From assembly GCA_017569285.1 (NCBI GenBank), contig CP069419.1:744001-808000 (forward strand): a DNA stretch of 64,000 bases, read 5' to 3'. A model generated the notes under the pieces. That model had not been told where the DNA came from and did not search any database. It was given only the letters and a program-made list of their open reading frames with translations. Within the stretch, counting starts at the first letter, position 1, and every line of letters starts with the position of its first letter. Position numbers and translations under genes: made by a program. The DNA comes from Clostridiales bacterium. Lineage in GTDB: Bacteria; Bacillota; Clostridia; Christensenellales; Aristaeellaceae. Shown in pieces: positions 28,726-36,451 of the stretch.

Positions 28726-29616
28726 TTACTCCTTTACGCCGCCGGCGTTGGTGCCTTTGGCGAAATATTTCTGGATAAACGGATAGATGATCAGGATCGG
28801 GATAATGGAACAGACGATCAGTGCGAAGATTACCGAATCCGGCGCGTAGTTCGCGGTCCAGCCGCCCAGCTGCTCCAGGTCTGTATACTGTTCCAGCTGG
28901 TTTCGGATAAACACCTGCAGGGGCTGCTCATTGGCGTTGGAGATCATCTGCCGTGCCCAGAAGTAACCGTTCCAGCGGCTGATGGCGAAGAACAGCGCCA
29001 CAGTCGCAATGGTGGATTTGCTCATCGGGATGAACACCTTGGTCAGCACCTGCATTTCCGTCGCTCCGTCCACGATGGCTGCCTCCTCAATTTCGGAGGG
29101 AACATTTTCAAAGGCATTGCGCAGCAGGATAATGTTCATGGCTGCCATACCCATGGCGATAACGACCAGCCATTTGTCATCCATGATTCCCACGGAGTTG
29201 AAAACGGATTTCGTGGCCAGGTAGTTCAGGTACTGCGGAACAATACCTGCGGAGAACCACATCGTGAATACCAGGAAGAAGTTGAACGCCTTCCGGAAAA
29301 GCAGCCGTTTCTTGCTCAGTGCGTAACCGCCGAGGATTGCGATGCCAAGGGACCAGATCGTTCCGTAGATCGTCAGGAACAGCGTATTGGAATAGGCGTT
29401 CCAGAACTGGTTGTTGCCGAACATGGACGCGAAGGCATCAAACTGCACGTTTTTCGGAAACAGGATCAGTTCCTGGTATTCCACCGCGTGCCGTCCGCTG
29501 ATGGAAGCCGATACCGCGTAGAGGAACGGATACAGGCACATCAGCGCGAACATCGTCAGGAACAGGTAGCTGAAGATTTTGAATATCAGCTCGGAGATTT
29601 CAAGTCTTCTTTTCAT
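28726..29616 (-). CDS. Carbohydrate ABC permease, LplC/YtcP type
   Basis: 296 aa, six membrane helices. The cytoplasmic ATPase-contact (EAA) loop reads IEEAAIVDGATEMQVLTKVF. The N-terminus IFSYLFLTMFALMCLYPFLYAV and the YFAKGTNAGGVKE tail are typical of the LplC/YtcP group, which goes with binding proteins of the LplA type. It pairs with the permease at 29631 (14 bases upstream) to form the channel for the binding protein at 26569. Confidence 0.93.
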   Translation of the reverse strand: MKRRLEISELIFKIFSYLFLTMFALMCLYPFLYAVSASISGRHAVEYQELILFPKNVQFDAFASMFGNNQFWNAYSNTLFLTIYGTIWSLGIAILGGYALSKKRLLFRKAFNFFLVFTMWFSAGIVPQYLNYLATKSVFNSVGIMDDKWLVVIAMGMAAMNIILLRNAFENVPSEIEEAAIVDGATEMQVLTKVFIPMSKSTIATVALFFAISRWNGYFWARQMISNANEQPLQVFIRNQLEQYTDLEQLGGWTANYAPDSVIFALIVCSIIPILIIYPFIQKYFAKGTNAGGVKE

Positions 29617-29630
29617 TCGTCAAAACCTCC

Positions 29631-30704
29631 TTAATACAGGCTCACATTGGAGGCCTTGCGGGCAATGGTGTTTGCGCCGATCACCAGCAGCATGCCCACC
29701 ACGTTGTTCAGCATTTCCGCCGTGGAAGCGAGACCGCTCTGGTTCTGGGTCGTCTTGATCCGCCAGGCAAAGGTGGAAATGACTTCGGAGGTCTGGTAGA
29801 TTTGCACCCGCTGCTCATTAAGGAGCAGGACCTTTTCATATCCGATGCTCAGCATGGAGCCGATCCGGGTAATCAGCATGATTACGATGGTGCTCAGGAT
29901 GCCGGGCAGCACCACATACCGCATCTGCGCCCATTTGTTGGCGCCGTCGATCTGGGCCGCCTCGTAACTGGTCGGTGAAATAGCGATGATCGCTGCGAAG
30001 AATACGATGCTGTCGTATCCGGCCGTCTCCCATATGCCGCTCACCTGGTAGATTGCGCGGAAATAAGCCGGATCATTCAGCAGGCCGGCCTGCGCGGTTT
30101 CCCGCGAGATCAGGCCCAGTGAAGCCAGCAGCTGGGAAAGGATTCCGGGAGGTGCCCCCGTTGTGGAGCTGCCCTGCTGGATCAGCATGATCACCAGGGA
30201 GGTCATCACAACGGTGGACATGAATTTGGGTAGATAGGTGAATACCTGCAGGCCGCTGCGCAGCAGGTCGGACTTGACTTCGTTGAAGAACAGCGCCAGC
30301 AGGATCGGCATCGGGAATCCGAAGAGGAGCCCGTAGAAGCTCAGCAGGAAGGTGTTCCGCATCGCCCGCCAGAATTCGTTGCTCAGGTTTGTGTATGTTC
30401 CGGATCCGATCAGCAGCGCCTTGATGTTGGAGAAGCCCAGGAAGTTCTGGTCCGCCACAGGCTTCACCACGTCGGTCACCTTGAAGGCGCCGAGCAGCTC
30501 ATACATCGGCATATAGCGCCAGAAAAGGAAGACCAGGAGCATGGGGACCAGCATCAGATAGAGACGCCAGTCCTTCAGGACCGTGCGTCCGATGTGAAGC
30601 CAGTTATGCTTCTCAACGTCATCCCGAACCGCCTGTTCGGGATCCTCCCGCCAGGTACCGGCCGCCTCGTCGTAAATCAGGTAATCCCCTGCCTGACGCT
30701 TCAT
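29631..30704 (-). CDS. Carbohydrate ABC permease, LplB/YteP type
   Basis: 357 aa from the ATG at 30704, set because GGAGG is 7 bases upstream; a longer open frame upstream has no such site. A cytoplasmic N-terminal extension of about 50 residues (DYLIYDEAAGTWREDPEQA) precedes six helices. The EAA loop is YEAAQIDGANKWAQMRYVVL. The C-terminus (GANTIARKASNVSLY) is typical of this permease group. It works with the 28726 permease. The N-terminal extension is longer than in the common family and could be a contact site for an extra subunit (inference). Confidence 0.93.
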   Translation of the reverse strand: MKRQAGDYLIYDEAAGTWREDPEQAVRDDVEKHNWLHIGRTVLKDWRLYLMLVPMLLVFLFWRYMPMYELLGAFKVTDVVKPVADQNFLGFSNIKALLIGSGTYTNLSNEFWRAMRNTFLLSFYGLLFGFPMPILLALFFNEVKSDLLRSGLQVFTYLPKFMSTVVMTSLVIMLIQQGSSTTGAPPGILSQLLASLGLISRETAQAGLLNDPAYFRAIYQVSGIWETAGYDSIVFFAAIIAISPTSYEAAQIDGANKWAQMRYVVLPGILSTIVIMLITRIGSMLSIGYEKVLLLNEQRVQIYQTSEVISTFAWRIKTTQNQSGLASTAEMLNNVVGMLLVIGANTIARKASNVSLY

Positions 30705-30747
30705 ACGCATTCCTCCGTTCAGGGTCTTGCTTCGTTTCACCGGGGTT

Positions 30748-31317
30748 TCAGTGGTTTTCCTCTTCCGCAATCCGCCGTACGTAATGCGGCTGGTCTTCCA
30801 GCACGCCGTCTGGCCGGGATGCAATCCAGATGATCAGAGCTGTAAACAGGTAGGTAATGACATCTGTGGTGATGTACAGCGGAAGCGCCTCCGGCGGCGT
30901 TCCCGTAATCAGGGCCGTCAGCGCGCGTCCCGCATGCATGGCCAGCACCGTCAGGAGTCCGAAAAGGAAATCCCGCAGGATATTCCCGTGCAGTGATTCC
31001 CATCCCCATTTCCGCAGGAGCGGCCATACCGCCAGTGCAGCCAGGTTCCCGATCCCGTAAATCAGGAACTGGGTACCGGTCCCCTTCTGCACCAGTACGG
31101 TCACAATTCCGCCGAGCACCGCGTGCAGCGCGCACCAGGGTCCCCACCGGACCATCACGATCGCGGTCACTGCCGGCACCACGGAAACAGTCCATGCCGC
31201 CGCGGAAAACCATTCAGTGGCCGCGCGGATAATCAGTGTCTCGGTCAGCATCATGATTACCGCAAATATTGATAAATCAATAATCCTGTACTGTCCGAGA
31301 GTCCTTCGGGTCTGCAC
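30748..31317 (-). CDS. Small membrane protein, possibly ECF S-component-like
   Basis: 189 aa from the GTG at 31317, chosen because GGAGG is 7 bases upstream and the promoter is close. Five or six hydrophobic segments: IIDLSIFAVIMMLTETLII, VSVVPAVTAIVMV, ALHAVLGGIVTVLV, FLIYGIGNLAAL, FLFGLLTVLAMHA and TDVITYLFTALIIWIA. Size and layout recall substrate-binding S-components of ECF importers, but no family signature was certain. First gene of the importer operon; a cytoplasmic tail of about 25 charged residues. Alternative: an unknown integral membrane protein. Confidence 0.6.
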   Translation of the reverse strand: MQTRRTLGQYRIIDLSIFAVIMMLTETLIIRAATEWFSAAAWTVSVVPAVTAIVMVRWGPWCALHAVLGGIVTVLVQKGTGTQFLIYGIGNLAALAVWPLLRKWGWESLHGNILRDFLFGLLTVLAMHAGRALTALITGTPPEALPLYITTDVITYLFTALIIWIASRPDGVLEDQPHYVRRIAEEENH

Positions 31318-31365
31318 AGTATTTCCTCCGTTGTTTTTGGCTGTTCTGGTCTCTATTCGCATTGT

Positions 31366-31394
31366 ATTATACATCAATTTGTTTTGTTTTGCAA
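31366..31394 (-). promoter_or_regulatory. Promoter of the pectin importer operon
   Basis: Minus strand: TTGCAA (31389-31394), a 17-base spacer and TATAAT (31366-31371). About 40 bases of leader precede the GTG at 31317. Downstream, no strong terminator is seen before 20834. Confidence 0.8.
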
Positions 31395-31443
31395 AGACAA
31401 AAAGAGCTGTGCTTATGGATAATTCAGTTCAATTTTTGCAAAA

Positions 31444-32241
31444 TCAGGGCTGTTTTCCGATGTAGGCAAGGATACCGCCGTCCACATACAGGATATGGCC
31501 GTTCACAAAATTGCTGGCGTCAGAAGCCAGGAAAACTGCCGGTCCCTGCAGGTCTTCCGGGGTGCCCCAGCGGGCCGCGGGCGTCTTGGCAATAATAAAC
31601 TGGTCAAACGGATGGCGGCTGCCGTCCGGCTGTTTTTCGCGCAGGGGAGCAGTCTGGGGTGTGGCAATATAGCCCGGTCCGATGCCGTTGCACTGGATAT
31701 TGTGCTCGCCGTATTCGGAGCAGATATTCCGGGTCAGCATCTTCAGGCCGCCCTTGGCTGCCGCATAGGCGGAAACGGTTTCCCGGCCCAGCTCACTCAT
31801 CATGCTGCAGATGTTGATGATCTTTCCGTGGCCCTTCGCGATCATGGACGGAATCACCGCCTTGGCCACGATAAACGGAGCATTCAGGTCCACGTCGATC
31901 ACCTTCCGGAATTCCGCCGCGCTCATTTCAATCATGGGGATCCGGCGGATAATGCCGGCATTGTTCACCAGGATGTCGATCACGCCGACTTCCTGCTCAA
32001 TCTGCTTAACCAGTGCCTGCACCGCTTCCTCGTTGGTCACGTCGCAGACATAGCCCTTCGCGTCAATTCCTTTTTCCGCATAGGACTTCAGGCCCTTGTC
32101 AACCAGTTCCTGGTTGATGTCATTGAAAACGATGGTTGCGCCCGCGGCCGCATAGGCTTCCGCGATAGCGAAGCCGATTCCGTAGCTGGCGCCGGTAATC
32201 CACGCGATTTTTCCCTTCAGGCTGAAAGCGTTCATATCCAT
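31444..32241 (-). CDS. kduD: 2-dehydro-3-deoxy-D-gluconate 5-dehydrogenase (KduD)
   Basis: 265 aa short-chain dehydrogenase. Cofactor motif GASYGIGFAI, NNAG (ILVNNAGIIRR) and catalytic Tyr/Lys in SAYAAAKGG are all present. It reduces the 2,5-diketo-3-deoxygluconate made by KduI to KDG with NAD(P)H. Next to kduI and a GH28, so KduD is preferred over gluconate 5-dehydrogenase, a close relative. GGAAGGAAAC precedes the ATG. No strong terminator follows, so read-through to the importer operon is possible. Confidence 0.9.
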   Translation of the reverse strand: MDMNAFSLKGKIAWITGASYGIGFAIAEAYAAAGATIVFNDINQELVDKGLKSYAEKGIDAKGYVCDVTNEEAVQALVKQIEQEVGVIDILVNNAGIIRRIPMIEMSAAEFRKVIDVDLNAPFIVAKAVIPSMIAKGHGKIINICSMMSELGRETVSAYAAAKGGLKMLTRNICSEYGEHNIQCNGIGPGYIATPQTAPLREKQPDGSRHPFDQFIIAKTPAARWGTPEDLQGPAVFLASDASNFVNGHILYVDGGILAYIGKQP

Positions 32242-32346
32242 TTTTGTTTCCTTCCTTTCCTTGTCCTTGATTGGTAGGAGCTATTGTCAATTCACTAAAT
32301 GCTTGCTTCTTTCTGCCCATCCGGCACAAGATACCGAAGGGGACGA

Positions 32347-32471
32347 AGCTCTGACGACCCGCAGTGCGGGGAGTTTCGTCAGAGCTGAGATCAAACTCTA
32401 AGGAGCAAGCTTCACAGTATGAAGTTGCGACTATAGAGTTTGCGGGGTGGGGGCGATCGGAAAGCCCCCAC
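32347..32471 (-). repeat. Triple-hairpin intergenic element between kduI and kduD
   Basis: Three adjacent perfect inverted repeats. (a) AGCTCTGACGA/TCGTCAGAGCT, 11 bp (32347-32357 and 32376-32386), with an inner CCCGC/GCGGG hairpin. (b) CAAACTCTA/TAGAGTTTG, 9 bp (32392-32400 and 32434-32442), enclosing CTTCA/TGAAG. (c) GTGGGGGC/GCCCCCAC, 8 bp (32447-32454 and 32464-32471). The open frame across it shows no protein family. It may be a dispersed repeat, a regulatory RNA or an mRNA-processing site. Confidence 0.6.
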
Positions 32472-32473
32472 AC

Positions 32474-33316
32474 TTACCTCAGTTCGGTTGTCGGGATGTT
32501 GTCCATATCGTCAAACGCCTGGTTCTCTCCGCCCATCGCCCAGATGAACGTGTAATTGCTGGTGCCCGCGCCGGCGTGGATGGACCAGGAGGGAGAAATC
32601 ACCGCCTGCTCGTTCTGCATCACGATGTGCCGGGTTTCCTGCCCTTCGCCCATCATATGGAATACCACATTGTCCTTCGGCACTTCAAAGTAGAAATAAA
32701 CCTCCATCCGGCGCTCATGGGTATGGGCCGGCATGGTGTTCCATACGCTTCCGGTCTCCAGGACTGTCATGCCCATGCTCAGCTGGCAGGTCTTCAGGAC
32801 CGACGGATGGATAAACTGGTTGATCACCCGCTTGTTGCTGGTCGCCGCGTCGCCGCAGGGCTTCTTCGCCGCGTCCGCAATCTTGATCAGCCGGTTCTCA
32901 TAGCTGCAGTGAGCGGGAGCAGAAACAATATAGAACTTCGCCGGATTCTCCGCGTCATTGCTCTCAAAGTACACTTCCTTCGCACCCCGGGTCAGGTACA
33001 GGCAGTCCTTGTATCCCAGTTCATAAACCTGGCCGTCCGCGGTGACCTTTCCGGCGCCGCCGACATTGAACATGCCGCACTCCCGGCGTTCCAGGAAGAA
33101 TTCCGTGCCGAAATTGTGCCAGATGTCAATTCCCTTGTCGATGGAAACCTTTTCCTTCACCGGCATGATTCCCAGCGTAACCATCCGGTCCACGTGGCTG
33201 TACACCGCCGTCACCTGGTCCGCCTCAAAAAGCTTCTCAATCAGGAATTCCTTCCGGACTTCCTCCGTCGTATACCGTTTGAAATCCCGCTGGTTGCAGC
33301 TGTACCGAATGTCCAT
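32474..33316 (-). CDS. kduI: 5-keto-4-deoxyuronate isomerase
   Basis: 280 aa, full length, cupin fold. It isomerises 5-keto-4-deoxyuronate (from unsaturated galacturonate) to 2,5-diketo-3-deoxygluconate. The Zn site is seen as AHTHERRMEVYFYFEV, with a further His in SWSIHAGAG. The N-terminus DIRYSCNQRDFKRYTTEEVR matches the family. 15 bases after the GH28 stop. The next gene, kduD, uses its product, though 232 bases with a triple hairpin separate them. Confidence 0.96.
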   Translation of the reverse strand: MDIRYSCNQRDFKRYTTEEVRKEFLIEKLFEADQVTAVYSHVDRMVTLGIMPVKEKVSIDKGIDIWHNFGTEFFLERRECGMFNVGGAGKVTADGQVYELGYKDCLYLTRGAKEVYFESNDAENPAKFYIVSAPAHCSYENRLIKIADAAKKPCGDAATSNKRVINQFIHPSVLKTCQLSMGMTVLETGSVWNTMPAHTHERRMEVYFYFEVPKDNVVFHMMGEGQETRHIVMQNEQAVISPSWSIHAGAGTSNYTFIWAMGGENQAFDDMDNIPTTELR

Positions 33317-33331
33317 GTGTGTTCCCTCCGT

Positions 33332-34894
33332 TTATTTTTTATCGTGGATATCGAGTTTTTCAACTTCCAGGGTATCCAGCAGTTCGCCTTCCACCCCGGT
33401 CGTCTGTATATTTTCCAGGGTCAGTCCCCGGATATACTTAGCGATAATTCCCCGCCGGCAGCATTCCTCCACTCCCAGTGCCATTGCCGGAACGAGGGGC
33501 TTCGCTTCCGGATCGAAATCAAACCGGCAGTTCCGCAGTGTCAGCTGCTTCATCGGTTTCTCCGGCAGTCCCATTGCGTATGCCACGCAGGCTTTGCACC
33601 CGGTGGCATCCACCCGCTCAAAGCAGACCGTCCCGATTTCCGGTGTGGTCTCGTCCGCCGGCAGTTTTTCCCGGCTCTGCACGCGTTCGCTTTTTCCGTC
33701 CGCATCGCAGAAGTAGAAGCTGTTGACGATCAGCGGCATCTTTACGCCGTCCATCCGGATGTCCTGGAAAAGGATGTCATCCACGATTCCGTCCTTTCCC
33801 CGGTCCCGCCGGGTTTTGATCCGCAGTGCCCGGTCGTTTCCCTTCATATAACAATGATGAGCCCGGACCTTCCGCACGCCGCCGGCCATCTCGCTGCCGA
33901 CTGTCACGCCGCCATGTCCGTCCAGCAGGGCGCACCATCCGATTTCCAGGTTCTCGCACGGCCTTTTGTATTTCCGGCCCAGGCCGATCTTCCCGCTCTT
34001 GATGGCGATGCAGTCATCGCCGACCGAGATCTCCGCGCCGAGCAGACGCACATTCCGGCAGCTTTCCGGATCGAATCCATCGGTATTGGGGCTGTCCCAG
34101 GGGGCCTTTACCCGGATATCGATGAAATCCAGGTCTTCGCTGAACGCCGGATGGATGTTCCAGCTGGGGCTGTTCATAAACGTCAGTCCCTGGACCAGCA
34201 TTCCCTTGCAGCGCTGGGTGTAGAGCAGGTTCCCGCGGCTGGCAATCCGGATTTCCTTGGGCCGGATCCACCAGTCGCCCTCATTCGCCCGTCCGTCAAT
34301 GATTCCCTCGCCGATAATCGCGACATCCGTCAGGTCAATACCGTTCAGCGCGCCTGCGAATCCATCCACGGCGCATCCTTCAAACATGCCCAGCAGGACT
34401 TCCCCGTCGTTGTTGTCCGCCGGTGTGCTCCCCGGCAGTACCGGAAAACGGTTCCGGTCGGTCAGCAGCCGCAGGGCAGCCCCGTCCTGGATTTCAAGCG
34501 TCATCCGGCTTTTCAGGAACAGCGGTCCGGTTACATAATCTCCCGGCGGTACCACAACCCGGCCGTCGTCCGGGCAGCACAGGATTGCCGCCTGCAGCAT
34601 GGCCGTGTCCTCGGTTTCCCCGTCGCCCTTTGCGCCGAAATCCCGCACATCCAGCGTGCAGGTTTCCTTCCGGGTCCGGAAGTTCAATGTTTCCCGGCTG
34701 CCGTCCCCGTTCTCAATCTGAAGCTCATATTCCGTATCCGGTTCCAGGTCAAAAAGGGATGCGACGGATCGGTATTCCTCTCCCAGCCGCTCCCCGTCCA
34801 GGTACAGCACATGCTTTTCCCGGGCTTCATACAGTCCATCCGGATCCAGCAGAACGCTGCAGCTGCGGGAAGTAACGCACAATGTCCTTGTCAT
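33332..34894 (-). CDS. Polygalacturonase-type glycosidase, GH28, cytoplasmic
   Basis: 520 aa. Residues 1-90 look like a fibronectin-like sandwich (YELQIENGDGSRETLNF), followed by the right-handed beta-helix. GH28 catalytic motifs in order: PNTDGFDPES, GDDCIAIKSG, GHGGVTVGSE and RIKTRR. There is no signal peptide. N-terminal sandwich plus helix is common in exo-acting enzymes, which release mono- or digalacturonate from the end; the exact substrate is uncertain. First gene of GH28-kduI-kduD, with a promoter at 34983-35012. The ribosome site (AAGGAGG) is unusually far, 13 bases from the ATG. Confidence 0.88.
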   Translation of the reverse strand: MTRTLCVTSRSCSVLLDPDGLYEAREKHVLYLDGERLGEEYRSVASLFDLEPDTEYELQIENGDGSRETLNFRTRKETCTLDVRDFGAKGDGETEDTAMLQAAILCCPDDGRVVVPPGDYVTGPLFLKSRMTLEIQDGAALRLLTDRNRFPVLPGSTPADNNDGEVLLGMFEGCAVDGFAGALNGIDLTDVAIIGEGIIDGRANEGDWWIRPKEIRIASRGNLLYTQRCKGMLVQGLTFMNSPSWNIHPAFSEDLDFIDIRVKAPWDSPNTDGFDPESCRNVRLLGAEISVGDDCIAIKSGKIGLGRKYKRPCENLEIGWCALLDGHGGVTVGSEMAGGVRKVRAHHCYMKGNDRALRIKTRRDRGKDGIVDDILFQDIRMDGVKMPLIVNSFYFCDADGKSERVQSREKLPADETTPEIGTVCFERVDATGCKACVAYAMGLPEKPMKQLTLRNCRFDFDPEAKPLVPAMALGVEECCRRGIIAKYIRGLTLENIQTTGVEGELLDTLEVEKLDIHDKK

Positions 34895-34982
34895 GCCCTT
34901 GTCTCAGCCTCCTTCGGTGATCCGGCAGCCTGCCGGATTGAGCCGGGTCGGTCATATGAAACATTTGTCTGCTTTCAGGTAT

Positions 34983-35012
34983 ACTATATCGAAAATGCCG
35001 CGGAATTTTCAA
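34983..35012 (-). promoter_or_regulatory. Promoter of GH28-kduI-kduD
   Basis: Minus strand: TTGAAA (35007-35012), an 18-base spacer and TATAGT (34983-34988). AT-rich sequence (GTTTAAAACG) lies just upstream. Confidence 0.65.
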
Positions 35013-35086
35013 GCGTTTTAAACGATGTTCTCCGTTTCCGGTCAGATCATATCCGTTTTGTGAATGTCCCGGTTCAGGGGAAAAAG

Positions 35087-35118
35087 CAAGGGCGCCGGAT
35101 ATGCTCCGACGCCCGTTT
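35087..35118. terminator. Terminator after tldE
   Basis: A stem GGGCGCCGGA/TCCGACGCCC with one mismatch and a 5-base loop. A-rich on the left (AAAAAGCAA), and GTTTTTCC on the right. On the minus strand it ends the 78-aa/tadA/ydcF/tldD/tldE transcript. Confidence 0.75.
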
Positions 35119-35125
35119 TTCCATA

Positions 35126-36424
35126 TTACTTACCGGAGATTACCACACCGTCTGCGGCCAGGTACGGCAGCACCGTACTGCCGTCGCAGCAGGTTTCGCG
35201 GGATACCGCTCGGATGTTCTTCACCAGTTCGCCCAGGTTGCCGTTCACCATGGTCTCGGTTACAGCGCTCTTTACTTTGCCGTTCTCAATCAGGAAGCTG
35301 TTCTTCGCCACCCCGGAGAATTCGCCGTTCGTTCCCGGATCACCGCCGGAGAAACCGCCGAGCAGCAGTCCCTGTTTCACTGATGCGATCATGTCCGCCA
35401 GCGGTGTGTTTCCGTTTTCTACCACCAGGTCGAACCCGGTATTCCGGACCACCGGCCGCCCGGTCTTCTTCGATGCATAGAGGTTCAGCAGGTGTGTTTT
35501 CAGCACACCGTGGTCAATCAGCGTAACGTTTTCTGAACGGTAACCGTCCGATGTGCCCCGTTCACCGCTGACAATCCGCTCGTCATAAGGGTTCAGGCTT
35601 ACGGTCAGCAGTTCGCTGCCCACCTGCTCCCCGACCTTGTCCAGCCACAGGCTGGTGCCGTCCATTACCACGCTGTTGCCGGCGTAGTTGTCAATCAGCA
35701 TTTCAATGAACTCAGCAGCCATCCAGGGGGTGAGAATCACCGTGCCCTCAAATTTACCTTCCAGTGTTTCCGGATGAATGCTGTCCCGTACACTCTCCAG
35801 GTGGGTCCGGATACTGCCGGTTTCGATCAGCGGCCGTTCCAGGTTGTCAACCGTCACATTCGTATAGTCCAGGCCGGTCGTGGTATCCCCTTCGACTGCG
35901 CACATTTCAATATCCAGGCCGTACTGTCCGCCGAATCCCTCGAATTCAGTGCCGTTCGTATTCCGGCTGAACCAGTGCCATTTATCATAGGAAGCGAATA
36001 TTGCCGTAATCCGCACGGTCGGATAGTCTTTCGCCACCGTATCGAGGAATTCACGGATCCGATCTGCAAACCGGTCCAGGTCTGCCTGTTCCGTACCCTG
36101 CCGGAACAGATCCGTGCCCTGGTCCGGTGCGATATCATGGCACTCATCCTCCGGAGAGGATTCTGCTGCAGCAATACCGTCCGCGGCCAGCTTCCGCAGT
36201 CCTTCCTCCGTAATATCATTCCCGTTGACCGAACCCATCCGGTTCCCGGAAAAAACTTTCAGCGAGGCGACGTTGTTGAAAACCGTGCGCATCAGCTTGA
36301 AGTCGCCGTTCAGGATGTTGATTTCCTGCTTTTCGGATTCGGAAACCGTGTAACTGTATTTCCTGATTTTCCCTTCGGCCAGGATCTGTTCCAGCAGGTC
36401 CGCCGTTTTCTTCATATTGTTCAT
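35126..36424 (-). CDS. tldE: TldE/PmbA-family protease-like protein
   Basis: 432 aa. TldE lacks the zinc motif and forms a complex with TldD that degrades unfolded or modified peptides, as known for the microcin B17 and CcdA systems. Seen here: LLEQILAEGKIRKYSYT at the N-terminus and the C-terminal substrate region ending DGVVISGK. The glycine-rich TLPLA-like block GGFSGGDPGTNGEFSGVAKN is typical. It lies 27 bases after tldD. No peptide-modification gene cluster is nearby, so a housekeeping role is likely. Confidence 0.92.
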   Translation of the reverse strand: MNNMKKTADLLEQILAEGKIRKYSYTVSESEKQEINILNGDFKLMRTVFNNVASLKVFSGNRMGSVNGNDITEEGLRKLAADGIAAAESSPEDECHDIAPDQGTDLFRQGTEQADLDRFADRIREFLDTVAKDYPTVRITAIFASYDKWHWFSRNTNGTEFEGFGGQYGLDIEMCAVEGDTTTGLDYTNVTVDNLERPLIETGSIRTHLESVRDSIHPETLEGKFEGTVILTPWMAAEFIEMLIDNYAGNSVVMDGTSLWLDKVGEQVGSELLTVSLNPYDERIVSGERGTSDGYRSENVTLIDHGVLKTHLLNLYASKKTGRPVVRNTGFDLVVENGNTPLADMIASVKQGLLLGGFSGGDPGTNGEFSGVAKNSFLIENGKVKSAVTETMVNGNLGELVKNIRAVSRETCCDGSTVLPYLAADGVVISGK

Positions 36425-36451
36425 ATGGTTCTCCTCCCGTTCTTCTTCCGC

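Noticed and set aside
32120-32473. 117-codon minus-strand frame between kduI and kduD
   Set aside because: It overlaps the kduD start and runs through three perfect inverted repeats; the structured element explains the region better than a protein.
32447-35383. 978-codon open frame on plus across kduI, GH28 and beyond
   Set aside because: It spans several real minus-strand genes, their gaps and the GH28 promoter, so it is a by-product of GC-rich codon use.
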